DNA of 40,053 nt from an uncultured Colwellia sp. (GCA_913061475.1 CAJXUN010000041.1:1-40053), one strand, 5' to 3'; positions 1-8,969 are shown, numbered from the stretch's first letter. Numbers and translations are program-made. The notes: generated from the letters alone by a model not told the origin.

Positions 1-19
1 CTAGGCTTCTATTAAGAGA

Positions 20-47
20 AACCCGTTACTGATGTAACGGGTTTTTT
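20..47 (+). terminator. Rho-independent terminator of an upstream gene
   Basis: A perfect 10-bp stem (20-29 with 34-43) closes a 4-base loop and runs into a T tract. It points rightward, so it should end a plus-strand transcript that starts before the window. Nothing else of that gene is visible. Confidence 0.8.
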
Positions 48-274
48 GCTTTCTGACGTTTGAAATAAAAAATTGCGACAATTGTGACATGGCCCCACCT
101 GAGCCCTCGACAACTGCTCCTGCGTTGTTCTAGTGACCGACATCCTTGTAGGAAATTACAAGTATGAAGGCATATATAAGCGCCTACTTAATAGTACATA
201 CTGAAAGTTAAAATAAACGCTGAATACAAGGTAAGCGTTTATAAACAGTCGGCTGTGCAGTGGATTTTGCTATA
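48..274. other. Intergenic region with small inverted repeats
   Basis: No convincing reading frame is present. The stretch from about 100 to 160 is less AT-rich than its surroundings and contains short inverted repeats (ACAAC 110-114 with GTTGT 124-128; CTTGTA and TACAAG around 144-161). It looks like an intergenic repeat or remnant rather than a gene, but I cannot show other copies in this window. Confidence 0.35.
213..242 (-). terminator. Possible terminator after the P-loop ATPase gene
   Basis: A 9-bp perfect stem (213-221 with 234-242) closes a 12-base loop. On the minus strand it is followed by a T-rich stretch, just beyond the stop of the ATPase gene at 275. The long loop and AT-rich stem make it a moderate candidate. 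Confidence 0.4.
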
Positions 275-907
275 TTACTTTGGCGTATTTAAAATTACTT
301 TGCTGCTAAATTTTTTCGCATCATATTGTTTTATAATATTTTCAATTGTCATAATGCCAAACATGACTTTATGAATAAAAGACTCTGAGCTCACAACGAG
401 GTTAAAATTAGGGTGTTTTGACCAAACTTTTTGCAGTTTTGTATCTAACGCTATCGCCGCAGTTTCTGATTCATTTCTGATTGGGTTATTACTACGAATG
501 CTTTCGCCTGATTTAGCCGCAGTTTCAAAAAAGATAACTGCGTCATAGCGTGAAAATTCTTGTTCTAATGAAGTGTTCATTTGATTAAAGAAGTCATCTT
601 CATTGTCAGGCCAGTATGCTAAACCATCCAAAGTACCTCGGTCACATAAAATTATACATTCAGGGTAGGTAGCTCTTTGTATGTCTTCTAGGTTTTTCTG
701 TAAATTAAATATTGCAATTTGTTGACTTTTTAATACCTTACTATTCGTACTGCGTTCAATACCACCACTAAATATCATGGTGGCAGACTCCGGCACTGAT
801 GCTATTTTACCGCTAAACTCACGCCTAATTAAATCCAATGCAGTGGTTTTACCAGCACCGGGTCCACCGGTTATTACGATTCTTTTTTTGATATGTAAAT
901 TGGTCAT
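275..907 (-). CDS. P-loop AAA-type ATPase (AAA_28-like)
   Basis: This 210-residue soluble protein opens with a clear Walker A motif, GGPGAGKT (residues 14-21), after a short beta strand (RIVITGGPG). A later strand, ILCDRGTLDGLAYWP, fits the second acidic motif of small nucleoside-kinase-like ATPases, the family annotated as AAA_28 or 'ATP-binding protein'. The fold suggests a small-molecule kinase or NTPase, but the substrate is unknown. There is no membrane segment or signal peptide. It starts with ATG at 907, divergent from folD, so the 240-bp gap at 908-1147 should hold both promoters. Family-level recognition is good; the specific function is not known. Confidence 0.8.
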   Translation of the reverse strand: MTNLHIKKRIVITGGPGAGKTTALDLIRREFSGKIASVPESATMIFSGGIERSTNSKVLKSQQIAIFNLQKNLEDIQRATYPECIILCDRGTLDGLAYWPDNEDDFFNQMNTSLEQEFSRYDAVIFFETAAKSGESIRSNNPIRNESETAAIALDTKLQKVWSKHPNFNLVVSSESFIHKVMFGIMTIENIIKQYDAKKFSSKVILNTPK

Positions 908-1147
908 ATGAAAACAGCAAAAAATTACCAGAATTATGTTTTAGCAGTATAAAAGTATTTAAGCTATAGAATATTTATATTTCATAATATAACTCACAAT
1001 GCTTTCCAAGCATTAACTATCGATGCCGAAAATAAAATATTTATCAAATATAGTTAACTTAGATATGCTATGTTTTCATTGTGTTGGTCTACTTAGGTAG
1101 AGACTATCTTAATTGTGATAGTTTGAATGTTAATTTTATAAGTGTGA

Positions 1148-2020
1148 ATGTTGATAATGAATATAGATGGAAAGCTCGCTGCTCAGCAGTTACGTGAACA
1201 GTTGGCTATAGAAGTAAAAGACTTGGAAGCTAAAGCGAATATTTGTCCTAAATTAGTTGTTATTTTGGTTGGGGACGATCCAGCAAGTCAAGTTTACGTT
1301 AAAAATAAAGTCAAGCAAACCCAAGAAATTGGTATGGTGTCAAATGAAATCAGGCTAGCTGAAGATACTAGCCAAGAAGTCTTGTTAGGGCATTTATATA
1401 AGCTAAATGAAGATACCAGTGTCCATGGCATTCTTGTACAGTTGCCATTACCTAAGCATATTGATGAAAGCGCTATTATTTCTGCTATTAGTCCAAATAA
1501 AGATGTCGATGGTTTTCATGCGTTGAATTCAGGGCGACTGTTTAATGGTGAACCAGGAGCGTTAGTACCTTGCACTCCACAAGGTTGTGTAATGCTAGCT
1601 AAGCAACATTTAGGCAATGATCTTTCTGGAATGCATGCGGTTGTCATTGGTCGTTCGAATATTGTAGGCAAACCCGTTGCTATGTTGCTGTTACAAGAAA
1701 ACTGTACTGTGACTATCACACACTCTAGAACGAAAAACTTACCAGAGGTTTGCCAGCAAGCGGATATCCTTATTGCTGCCGTAGGTATTGCTGAATTTGT
1801 TAAAGCACACTGGGTTAAAGAAGGTGCAACAGTAATTGATGTTGGTATTAATAGAATAACCACGGATGACGGGAAAACCAAGCTTGTGGGTGATGTTGAT
1901 TATAATGATGTTGTTGATAAGTGCGGTGCTATTACGCCTGTTCCTGGTGGTGTTGGCCCGATGACCATTGCTTGTCTATTAAAAAATACTATTACAGCTG
2001 CCAAGCAAAGTGTTAGTTAA
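1148..2020 (+). CDS. folD: Bifunctional methylenetetrahydrofolate dehydrogenase / methenyltetrahydrofolate cyclohydrolase FolD
   Basis: FolD interconverts 5,10-methylene-, 5,10-methenyl- and 10-formyl-tetrahydrofolate with NADP+, supplying one-carbon units for purine and fMet-tRNA synthesis in the cytoplasm. The catalytic YxxxK pair is present (Y50, K54 in YVKNK), as are the DVDGF signature, the Rossmann-like [11 protein letters not shown] loop and the C-terminal signature [14 protein letters not shown]. The length (290 aa) is usual. Two in-frame ATGs exist, at 1148 and 1157. The second gives MNIDGK, which aligns better with family starts; neither has a strong ribosome binding site. The gene stands alone, followed by a weak hairpin overlapping its stop codon. 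Confidence 0.97.
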   Translation: MLIMNIDGKLAAQQLREQLAIEVKDLEAKANICPKLVVILVGDDPASQVYVKNKVKQTQEIGMVSNEIRLAEDTSQEVLLGHLYKLNEDTSVHGILVQLPLPKHIDESAIISAISPNKDVDGFHALNSGRLFNGEPGALVPCTPQGCVMLAKQHLGNDLSGMHAVVIGRSNIVGKPVAMLLLQENCTVTITHSRTKNLPEVCQQADILIAAVGIAEFVKAHWVKEGATVIDVGINRITTDDGKTKLVGDVDYNDVVDKCGAITPVPGGVGPMTIACLLKNTITAAKQSVS

Positions 2021-2045
2021 CCCCAACTCGGGTTAAGCGATTTTA
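2017..2045 (+). terminator. Weak terminator-like hairpin after folD
   Basis: A 7-bp stem (TTAACCC 2017-2023 with GGGTTAA 2030-2036) overlaps the folD stop codon. A short T tract follows only after four intervening bases. It is suggestive but not strong. Confidence 0.4.
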
Positions 2046-2066
2046 CTCAACAATACTATTCAAGCC

Positions 2067-2148
2067 CAATAGCTCGCTATTGCTTTGTAAAAGTGCCTTG
2101 TCAAACACTTAAATTTCATCATTGAGTCGTTGTTAGTCTCGTACTTAA
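2067..2148. repeat. Dispersed intergenic repeat, copy A
   Basis: This stretch aligns with 35856-35936 in the same orientation, at roughly four in five identical positions by eye, with only single-base gaps. The conserved core is TAAATTTCATCATTG, and the 5' end forms a small hairpin (CAATAG-CTCG-CTATTG). Both copies lie in gene-free DNA. It carries no open frame and resembles a genus-specific intergenic repeat. Confidence 0.7.
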
Positions 2149-2222
2149 TTATCTTGTAAGAAAGACTAAAGCTTAGTTTTTCTTACTTTTTTAGTTAACT
2201 ATCTGAATATAAATAAGTAAAT

Positions 2223-2256
2223 GAAATAATCTTCTTTTTGAAATAATCTTCTTTTT
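2223..2256. repeat. 17-bp perfect tandem duplication
   Basis: The unit GAAATAATCTTCTTTTT occurs at 2223-2239 and again immediately at 2240-2256 without mismatch. It looks like a slippage-type duplication in AT-rich DNA. Confidence 0.9.
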
Positions 2257-2325
2257 AGTAAAGCACTTTGCTAATAGCACAATTTGTTCCAGTTAATATA
2301 TTTCAAACTATGTCTGAGCATTGCA

Positions 2326-2343
2326 AACAATGTCGACATTGTT
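2326..2343. promoter_or_regulatory. 18-bp perfect palindrome, candidate operator of the RND genes
   Basis: AACAATGTCGACATTGTT reads the same on both strands. It lies about 130 bp upstream of the RND start and directly abuts a TTGACT that could be a -35 element. The size and symmetry fit a dimeric repressor such as TetR or MarR, but no regulator gene lies nearby, so the regulator would act in trans. The site call is by symmetry only. Confidence 0.45.
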
Positions 2344-2474
2344 GTTTGACTCGTTTTTGTTACGGTTGATCGTAAGCCGGCTATCCATTTCGTAATCTGC
2401 TGTTATTTTCTAGTTATTACCCTTTAGGCCAATGTGTTTTTATTGGTTAATAACAAATCAAGTGGAATTACTCT

Positions 2475-5400
2475 ATGAAGTTAACAGCAAGTGCTCTTTC
2501 TAGCCCGGCAGCAGTATCGGTTGGTGTAGCTTTAATTCTACTTGTTGGCATGTTGAGTTTATTTAAACTGCCAGTGCAATTGTTTCCAGATATTGAACGT
2601 CCACGGATCGCCATACAAACTTTTTGGCGCGCAGCATCGCCACAAGAAGTCGAGTCGGAGTTAATCGAGCCACAAGAGCAAGTACTTCGAGGTATTCCTG
2701 GCTTAAGTTCAATGAATGCGTTTGCTAACCGCGGTAGCTCTTTTATTAACTTAGAGTTCGGTGTTGATACCAATATGGAACAAACGTTAATTGAAGTGAT
2801 CAGTCGCATGACTCGTATTCCGAACATTCCTCGCGATGCCAGACCACCTAGAATCATGCTGGGTGGTTTTGGCGGTGGTACACCCGCGTTAACCTATTTT
2901 TTCTTACAAACATTACCTGGCAATAGTAAAACTATTTCGGATTATATAGATTTCACTAATGACACCATCAGGCCACGCATTGAATCCATTGAAGGGGTTT
3001 CTAGTGTTGAAACCTTTACTCAGCAAAATAGAGAAGAGCTGCAAATACGTTTTGACCCCGTTAAAGCTGCGGAATACGGTATTCAAATACCTGAACTCAT
3101 TGCATTAGTTTCAGAGTCAAATGATGTCTCAGGTGGTTTTGTTGATGTTGGTCGTCGCCAATATACGCTGCGGTTTAACGGAAAATATCGTGTCGATGAA
3201 TTATCAGAATTAATATTAGAGTCGCGCAATGGCAGTAATATTAAATTAAGCGATGTGGCAACCGTAGAAGTACGTCGTAATGATAGGAAGAATTTGGCTG
3301 TACAAAACGGTAATCCTGCATTTTCTATGCGAATAAATCGTGCCAATGGCGCTAATGTTTTAGAAACATTAAATCGTGTTAAGAATGAAGTAGATTTAAT
3401 CAACTCAGAGCTTTTGGCTGAACGTAAATTAGTGATGGTGCAATCATTTGACGCATCAGTCTTTATTTACCGCGCTATTAATTTGGTTACCGGTAATTTA
3501 TTTGCCGGAGTTATATTATCGTTGTCAGTATTGTGGTTTTTTATACGACGCATGCGCGCGACGTTAATTATCGCCACAGCAATTCCAGTAAGTCTATTAT
3601 GCACGTTTATTGTGCTTGAAATTACCGGTCGTTCTCTTAATGTTATCTCATTAGCTGGCTTAGCATTTGCCGTAGGTATGGTGCTAGATGCGGCGATTGT
3701 TGTGTTAGAAAATATCCTACGAATGCGTGATAAAGGCGCTAATAATCACGACAGTGCAGAGCAAGGAGCCGAACAAGTGTGGGGAGCACTATTGGCTTCA
3801 ACCGCTACTACTGTTGCTATATTTTTGCCGGTGTTTTTCTTAAAAGACATCGAAGGCCAGCTATTTGGCGACTTAGCACTAACCATTGCTATTGCCGTTT
3901 CTGTTTCATTAATTGTTGCTGTTGTACTGTTGCCAGTGTTGGCAAAGTACTTTTTGAAGCAGAAATCGACTGAAGATCCAAATGAAAAAACCTGGCAACG
4001 AATTACTGCCTTTGTAATGAACATTACTCGCTCATCACAAAGACGCCTAACGGTCGCGAGTGTGTTACTGATTGTACCGATTATTATTACCTATATCGCA
4101 ATGCCAACCTTAGATTATTTACCGCCAGTTAAGCGTGATGCCGTTGATGCTAACTTGCGTTTTCCACCAGGTGCAAATGTTAACACTATTGAGAAAGAAG
4201 TGGTTGAACCCATAGTCGCTCGTTTAAAGCCTTATATGGACGGCACAAAAGAACCGGCATTAAAAAATTATTACTTATTTTCTGGCCCTTTCGGTGGAAA
4301 CTTGGGTGTTAGGGCTAAAGACCAAGCGAAAGTTGATGAATTGCTTGAGGTTGTTCGTAATGAAATATTGGCAGATTTACCCGATACCCAAGCATTTGCA
4401 TCTCAGGGAAATTTATTCGGCGGCTTCGGTGGTGGACGCCAAGTCAGTGTGCATTTGCAATCTAAAGATACACGAGCGTTACAAAATACCGCAAGGCAAG
4501 GTATTGAATGGGTAAAAGCAGCCATTCCCGATGCAAGAGTACAAGCAAATCCGGGCACCGAAATGGCCGAGCCTGAGCTACGTTTAACACCGAATGATCG
4601 CAGCATTCAAGAGCAAGGTTGGAATCGTCAAGATCTTGGACGAGTAGTTAGAACCATGGGGGATGGCTTATTCGTTGGTGAATATTTTAATGGCAGTAAA
4701 CGCTTAAACATGATTCTGCGTGCCCAAGGCTGGGATGATCCGGATAATTTAGGCGATGTTCCCGTGGTGACAGGAACGGGTTCCATTACTCAGCTATCAG
4801 AATTGGTTGATATTCAACGTACTGTTGGACCATCAAGATTAACCCGTATTGATGGTAACCGTACTATCACGTTAAATGTTAATCCGCCAGAAGGCTGGTC
4901 ATTGGAGAGAACCATTGCGACATTAAAACGTGAAGTTGAGCCAAAATTAATCGCTAGTTTGCCGCTTGACGCTAATATTTTGTACGGTGGTAGTGCCGAT
5001 CAATTGGAAAAAGCGATCAGTGTTATGGCGGAAAATTTTGCTTTTGCCTTAGTTATTTTATTCTTGTTAATGGCAGCCTTATTTCGTTCACCTAAGGATA
5101 GTGCTTTGGTGTTGATCACCATTCCATTAGCCACTGTCGGCGGTATTTTAGCATTACAAATACTCAATACTATGGTGTTTCAGCCGTTAGATTTATTAAC
5201 CATGATAGGCTTTGTTATCTTACTTGGTCTAGTGGTAAATAATGCTATTTTATTAGTGAATCAAACTCGCCTTGCCCAGCAAAGTGGTAGTTCTCGTGTT
5301 GAAGCGATAGAACAGGCATTAACCTTAAGATTACGACCAATATTTATGAGTACGGCAACAAGTTTTTTCGGTATGTTGCCTTTATTACTGATGCCTGGGG

Positions 5401-5585
5401 CGGGTAGTGTGATCTATCGTGGTTTATCGGCAGTCATTGTTGGCGGCTTAGCCGTTAGCACGTTATTCACTATTGTTTTATTACCTTGTTTATTAAGACT
5501 TAGCCGAGAAGATTTCTTATTTGTTTTTAACACCAAAAGCCAACCTGAAGCGTCAACGAGAACTAAGTTAATAGCAGAGAAATAA
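2475..5585 (+). CDS. RND-family efflux transporter, inner-membrane permease
   Basis: This 1036-residue protein has the classic RND layout: one membrane helix near residues 10-30, a large periplasmic loop, a block of five to six helices (about 340-490), a second loop, and a final helix block (about 850-1020). The N-terminal KLPVQLFPDIERP and the helix-4 proton-relay segment GMVLDAAIVVLENI are diagnostic. It exports substrates by proton antiport together with an adaptor and an outer-membrane channel. The relay has one Asp followed by Ala (D-A-A), as in CusA/CzcA-type pumps, where AcrB has two Asp. The helix-10 segment GLVVNNAILLVNQ lacks the AcrB lysine. The adaptor gene follows 23 bp downstream; no outer-membrane channel gene is present. 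Substrate not predictable. Confidence 0.93.
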   Translation: MKLTASALSSPAAVSVGVALILLVGMLSLFKLPVQLFPDIERPRIAIQTFWRAASPQEVESELIEPQEQVLRGIPGLSSMNAFANRGSSFINLEFGVDTNMEQTLIEVISRMTRIPNIPRDARPPRIMLGGFGGGTPALTYFFLQTLPGNSKTISDYIDFTNDTIRPRIESIEGVSSVETFTQQNREELQIRFDPVKAAEYGIQIPELIALVSESNDVSGGFVDVGRRQYTLRFNGKYRVDELSELILESRNGSNIKLSDVATVEVRRNDRKNLAVQNGNPAFSMRINRANGANVLETLNRVKNEVDLINSELLAERKLVMVQSFDASVFIYRAINLVTGNLFAGVILSLSVLWFFIRRMRATLIIATAIPVSLLCTFIVLEITGRSLNVISLAGLAFAVGMVLDAAIVVLENILRMRDKGANNHDSAEQGAEQVWGALLASTATTVAIFLPVFFLKDIEGQLFGDLALTIAIAVSVSLIVAVVLLPVLAKYFLKQKSTEDPNEKTWQRITAFVMNITRSSQRRLTVASVLLIVPIIITYIAMPTLDYLPPVKRDAVDANLRFPPGANVNTIEKEVVEPIVARLKPYMDGTKEPALKNYYLFSGPFGGNLGVRAKDQAKVDELLEVVRNEILADLPDTQAFASQGNLFGGFGGGRQVSVHLQSKDTRALQNTARQGIEWVKAAIPDARVQANPGTEMAEPELRLTPNDRSIQEQGWNRQDLGRVVRTMGDGLFVGEYFNGSKRLNMILRAQGWDDPDNLGDVPVVTGTGSITQLSELVDIQRTVGPSRLTRIDGNRTITLNVNPPEGWSLERTIATLKREVEPKLIASLPLDANILYGGSADQLEKAISVMAENFAFALVILFLLMAALFRSPKDSALVLITIPLATVGGILALQILNTMVFQPLDLLTMIGFVILLGLVVNNAILLVNQTRLAQQSGSSRVEAIEQALTLRLRPIFMSTATSFFGMLPLLLMPGAGSVIYRGLSAVIVGGLAVSTLFTIVLLPCLLRLSREDFLFVFNTKSQPEASTRTKLIAEK

Positions 5586-5608
5586 TAATTAAGTTTATGG
5601 AGATTATA

Positions 5609-6676
5609 ATGAATAAATGTTGCAAGTTTATGAGTGTTATTACGTTAGCATCAAGTATGGTTGTTAGCGCTATGGCTGAAGAAAAAGAGCAACAGGGGCA
5701 ATTAGTCAGTGTTGAAAGGGTTAAAAATGAGCAAGTAAATCCGACATTATGGCTACCAGGGAATGTTATTAGCCGTATGAATGCACCGATATCTGCCGAA
5801 CAAACTGGGCAATTATTATGGATTGAAGATATCGGAACACAAGTCATTAAAGGGCAAGTTATCGCACGTATTGATAATCGTCATTTGAAGTTGCAAATAT
5901 CGCGTCAACAGGCACAAATTAAACATTACCATGCTGATGTAGTGTATTTAACTAGTCAAAAACAGCGGACGTCAGCATTGAGTCAAAAAAATAATACCGC
6001 CATCAGTGAATTAGAACGTATTACTAAAGATTTAGCCATCGCTGAGAGTGAGGTTCTGGCGTTAAACATGTTAATCAAGCAGAGCGAATTAGCAATAGAA
6101 AAAACTGAGATAACAGCGCCATTTTCTGGCAACATCAGCCAGCGCTTTGCTCATGTTGGCGAGCTTATTAGTATTGGCCGTCCACTAGTGCAATTAGTCG
6201 ATACAAATAGTCTCGATATTATGATCGCGGCTCCTATTGCGATAGCCCCTTTTTTAAAAAAAGGTGATAAGGTCTTAGTCAAATGGCGTAATAAATTGGT
6301 GGAATTACCGGTTAGAACATGGAGTCAGGCCGGTGTGCAATCTTCTAGAACATTCGATGTAAGATTAGACGCACAAAACTTAGCATTGCTTGCGGGCTCT
6401 GCGGTAACCGTATCATTGCCTAAAGAACAAGTTACTCAAGCGACGCTCGTTCCACGAGATGCGTTAGTCTTACGTGAAAAGGAAACCTTTGTTCTGACGG
6501 TTGATGCAGCGGGCAATGCGAAAAAAGTGAATGTTTTAGTTGGTCAAGGTAGTGGCAATTGGATTTCGGTATCGGGTGCTATTTGGGCTGGTGATGAAGT
6601 GATCATTCGTGGTGGTGAGCGTCTACAAGAAGGCCAAAAAGTTAGAATGGGGGCAAGTTTAGTGGCTCAGCGCTAA
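5609..6676 (+). CDS. RND efflux periplasmic adaptor (membrane fusion protein, HlyD/AcrA family)
   Basis: This adaptor links the RND permease to an outer-membrane channel. A signal peptide (about residues 1-23, ending SAMA) is followed by a lipoyl-like half (PISAEQTGQLLWIEDIGTQV), a coiled-coil hairpin (about 90-160), the second lipoyl half (ITAPFSGNISQRFAHVGE) and beta-barrel domains. I start it at ATG 5609 because GGAGA at 5599-5603 is well spaced and the signal peptide then begins MNKCCK. An upstream ATG at 5597 would overlap that ribosome binding site. It is 23 bp after the permease, so they probably form an operon. The permease-first order is the reverse of acrAB. Confidence 0.9.
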   Translation: MNKCCKFMSVITLASSMVVSAMAEEKEQQGQLVSVERVKNEQVNPTLWLPGNVISRMNAPISAEQTGQLLWIEDIGTQVIKGQVIARIDNRHLKLQISRQQAQIKHYHADVVYLTSQKQRTSALSQKNNTAISELERITKDLAIAESEVLALNMLIKQSELAIEKTEITAPFSGNISQRFAHVGELISIGRPLVQLVDTNSLDIMIAAPIAIAPFLKKGDKVLVKWRNKLVELPVRTWSQAGVQSSRTFDVRLDAQNLALLAGSAVTVSLPKEQVTQATLVPRDALVLREKETFVLTVDAAGNAKKVNVLVGQGSGNWISVSGAIWAGDEVIIRGGERLQEGQKVRMGASLVAQR

Positions 6677-6693
6677 ACGCTCATTTACAAATG

Positions 6694-7206
6694 TTACGCT
6701 GATAAGGCGACATTGGCGCTATACAGAAAACAATGTAGGTTTGTTTGTTTTTCTCGGTATCGTGTCAGGCGTTGTTTAAATTCAAAGGGGAGTAGGGCAA
6801 TCTCATGGCAATGATTATAAAGGATAAAATGATTTTTTAGATAAAATGAGCTTAATGCATTATCAGCAAAACAAATAATTTTTGGGTAGGCTGTTAAGTT
6901 TACTTGATCTTTAGTAACTTCACTTTCAGACATAATAGTACGTAGCAATAAACCTGCGATACCTTTATGACGATGTGCTTTATCGGTAACTAAGCCATGA
7001 AGTAGCCAAAAATTGCCATTTTCTTGGCCTGCGGATATTATTGCGCAAGCAACAATTATATTATTTATTTTAACCAAGTAACATTGGTCTTGCCCTATGT
7101 AGCGTGCGCCATAGCGTTGGTTTCCATAAAAACGTTTGATATCCTTTTTGTCTACTTTCGTTGCTTTTACAATAATATATGATGAAAAACTCGCAGGTAA
7201 GGTCAT
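6694..7206 (-). CDS. GNAT-family N-acetyltransferase
   Basis: This 170-residue cytoplasmic protein has the GNAT acetyl-CoA-binding motif A: a beta strand (WLLHGLVTD) followed by HRHKGIAGLLL, which fits the R/Q-x-x-G-x-G/A pyrophosphate loop. The C-terminal part, NALSSFYLKNHF, matches the usual 'ALxFYxxxGF' motif B. The substrate is unknown. It is convergent with the RND adaptor, 17 bp apart. No obvious Shine-Dalgarno precedes ATG 7206. Confidence 0.8.
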   Translation of the reverse strand: MTLPASFSSYIIVKATKVDKKDIKRFYGNQRYGARYIGQDQCYLVKINNIIVACAIISAGQENGNFWLLHGLVTDKAHRHKGIAGLLLRTIMSESEVTKDQVNLTAYPKIICFADNALSSFYLKNHFILYNHCHEIALLPFEFKQRLTRYREKQTNLHCFLYSANVALSA

Positions 7207-7330
7207 TTCAGCGCTATCATTTTAGTTAATTTATCTTTTTGATGTTTTTTATAAAAACGTTAAGTGAACATTTTTTCATAAATGTAGTTATTTACCTAAA
7301 TAGTTTAGCTAAATAACCCGAATAACAGGT

Positions 7331-7336
7331 TATAAT
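7331..7336 (+). promoter_or_regulatory. Putative -10 element of the helicase gene
   Basis: A consensus TATAAT lies about 50 bp before the TTG start of the helicase. No good -35 hexamer lies 16-18 bp upstream, so the call rests on the -10 alone. Confidence 0.4.
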
Positions 7337-7387
7337 ACTGCTATATGTTGGATTTTATCAATTCGTTTAATAAAGTGGAGAATAAGT

Positions 7388-8737
7388 TTGCAGTTTAGTG
7401 ATTTTGGATTAGATAGTAAAATAATGTCAACCGTGGAGCATCTGGGTTTTAAAGAGCCTACTGAGATCCAACAGCAGGCAATTCCTGCCGCTATGACAGG
7501 TCATGATTTGATCGCATCATCTAAAACAGGCTCAGGTAAAACGTTAGCATTTATTATTCCAGCCATGCAGCGTTTATCGAAAAATCGTGCGTTAAGTAAA
7601 CGTGATCCACGCGTAGTTATCTTAACGCCTACCCGTGAATTGGCTAAACAAGTCTTTACGCAGTTACGCATGTTTACTTCAGGCTCACAGTTTAAAGCCG
7701 TGCTTATTCTTGGTGGTGAAAACTTTAACGACCAAGTTAAAACCTTAGAGAAAGATCCGCAATTTATCGTCGCAACCCCTGGACGTTTAGCGGACCACCT
7801 ATCACAAGGTCACTTTCATCTTAACGGCTTAGAATTGCTTATTCTTGATGAAGCTGATCGGATGTTGGATTTGGGATTTTCTGAGCAATTAACGCAAATT
7901 AATAAAGCTGCCGATCATCGTAAACGTCAAACGTTAATGTTTTCAGCAACCTTAGATCATGCACAAGTTAATGATTTTGCTTTAGCATTACTGAAAAAGC
8001 CAAAGCGTATTGCTATAGGTAGTGCTCATACTGAGCATAAAGACATTACTAAGCGTTTTTACCTTTGTGATAATTTAACGCAAAAAGAAAAATTACTGCA
8101 ACATTTTATTAGCCATGAAGATCATCAACAAATGATCATCTTCACCGCGACTCGTGCTGATACTGATAGACTTTCCACATTACTCACCGAACAAGGCTTA
8201 AGTACCGTGGCGTTAAGCGGTGAGTTAAACCAAGGCCAACGTAACCAGATTATGGACGGCTTTAGTAAGGGGCAGCAAAAAATATTAATTACCACTGACT
8301 TAGCCTCTCGTGGCTTAGATTTAATTAATGTATCGCACGTGATTAACTTTGATATGCCAAAACATACCGAAGAGTTTGTTCATCGTATTGGCCGTACCGG
8401 ACGTGCAGGCAGCAAAGGTGATGCCATTTCTTTTGTTGGCCCAAAAGATTGGATAAGTTTTAAAAATGTTGAAGGTTTTCTGCAACAAAAGCTGGCGTTT
8501 GATACGGTTGAAGGTTTTAAAGCAAAGTTTAACGGCATAAAACCGAAGAAAGTAAAAGTTGCGGTTAAAGCGAAAGACAATAGCAAGTCAACAATACAAG
8601 TTAAAAAGCCTAAAGCGAAAAAAATTGTTAAGAAAAGCTTTTTAGCTGCAGATGCTGGCGACTTACCCGTATTAAAGCGTAAACAAGTTATTGCCCCACA
8701 AGATATTGAAAATAATGACATTGAAGAAGTTGAATAG
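7388..8737 (+). CDS. DEAD-box ATP-dependent RNA helicase (SrmB/RhlE-like)
   Basis: All superfamily-2 motifs are present: Q motif (FSDFGL...PTEIQQQAIP), Walker A SKTGSGKT, PTRELA, TPGR, DEAD (D154-D157), SAT, TTDLASRGLD and HRIGRTGRAG. The roughly 80-residue C-terminal tail is rich in lysine and should bind RNA non-specifically. Likely role: ATP-driven RNA unwinding in ribosome assembly or mRNA turnover, especially in the cold. The start is TTG at 7388. GGAG at 7377-7380 is 7 bases upstream, and the frame begins with the Q-motif phenylalanine as family members do. I do not assign a symbol because SrmB, RhlE and related paralogues are hard to separate by eye. Confidence 0.95.
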   Translation: MQFSDFGLDSKIMSTVEHLGFKEPTEIQQQAIPAAMTGHDLIASSKTGSGKTLAFIIPAMQRLSKNRALSKRDPRVVILTPTRELAKQVFTQLRMFTSGSQFKAVLILGGENFNDQVKTLEKDPQFIVATPGRLADHLSQGHFHLNGLELLILDEADRMLDLGFSEQLTQINKAADHRKRQTLMFSATLDHAQVNDFALALLKKPKRIAIGSAHTEHKDITKRFYLCDNLTQKEKLLQHFISHEDHQQMIIFTATRADTDRLSTLLTEQGLSTVALSGELNQGQRNQIMDGFSKGQQKILITTDLASRGLDLINVSHVINFDMPKHTEEFVHRIGRTGRAGSKGDAISFVGPKDWISFKNVEGFLQQKLAFDTVEGFKAKFNGIKPKKVKVAVKAKDNSKSTIQVKKPKAKKIVKKSFLAADAGDLPVLKRKQVIAPQDIENNDIEEVE

Positions 8738-8895
8738 CGCTTAGTATGGCAGCAATTGATATTTTCTTTCTATAACAAGGTAATAGAGCGAAAATATCAA
8801 AAGTAAAAGCGTTGTTAGACTTTGTTATATATTGATGCTTTGAGTTAACAATAAAGATTACTGTTGCTTGTCTGTAATGTAAATTACTCGAGTGA

Positions 8896-8922
8896 TTTTA
8901 CGCCTCACCAGAAGGCGTAAAA
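8896..8922. other. Perfect 10-bp inverted repeat between convergent genes
   Basis: TTTTACGCCT (8896-8905) pairs with AGGCGTAAAA (8913-8922) around a 7-base loop. It lies between the ends of the helicase (+) and the outer-membrane protein (-), where a bidirectional terminator is expected, but neither strand has a T tract after the stem. Confidence 0.55.
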
Positions 8923-8969
8923 CTTATAACTTCTCATTAAAAAATACGATTAAACGCACAGTAAATAGA

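Larger units (their letters stand above)
2021..2474. other. AT-rich intergenic region between folD and the RND genes
   Basis: This 454-bp gap has no credible gene. It holds one copy of a dispersed repeat (2067-2148), a 17-bp tandem duplication (2223-2256) and an 18-bp perfect palindrome (2326-2343) upstream of the efflux genes. A TTGACT (2346-2351) abuts the palindrome and could be a -35 element, but no good -10 lies at the right spacing. Confidence 0.6.

Noticed and set aside
1516-1881. Long minus-strand frame inside folD
   Set aside because: It is fully contained in folD on the other strand, has no family signal, and folD is certain.
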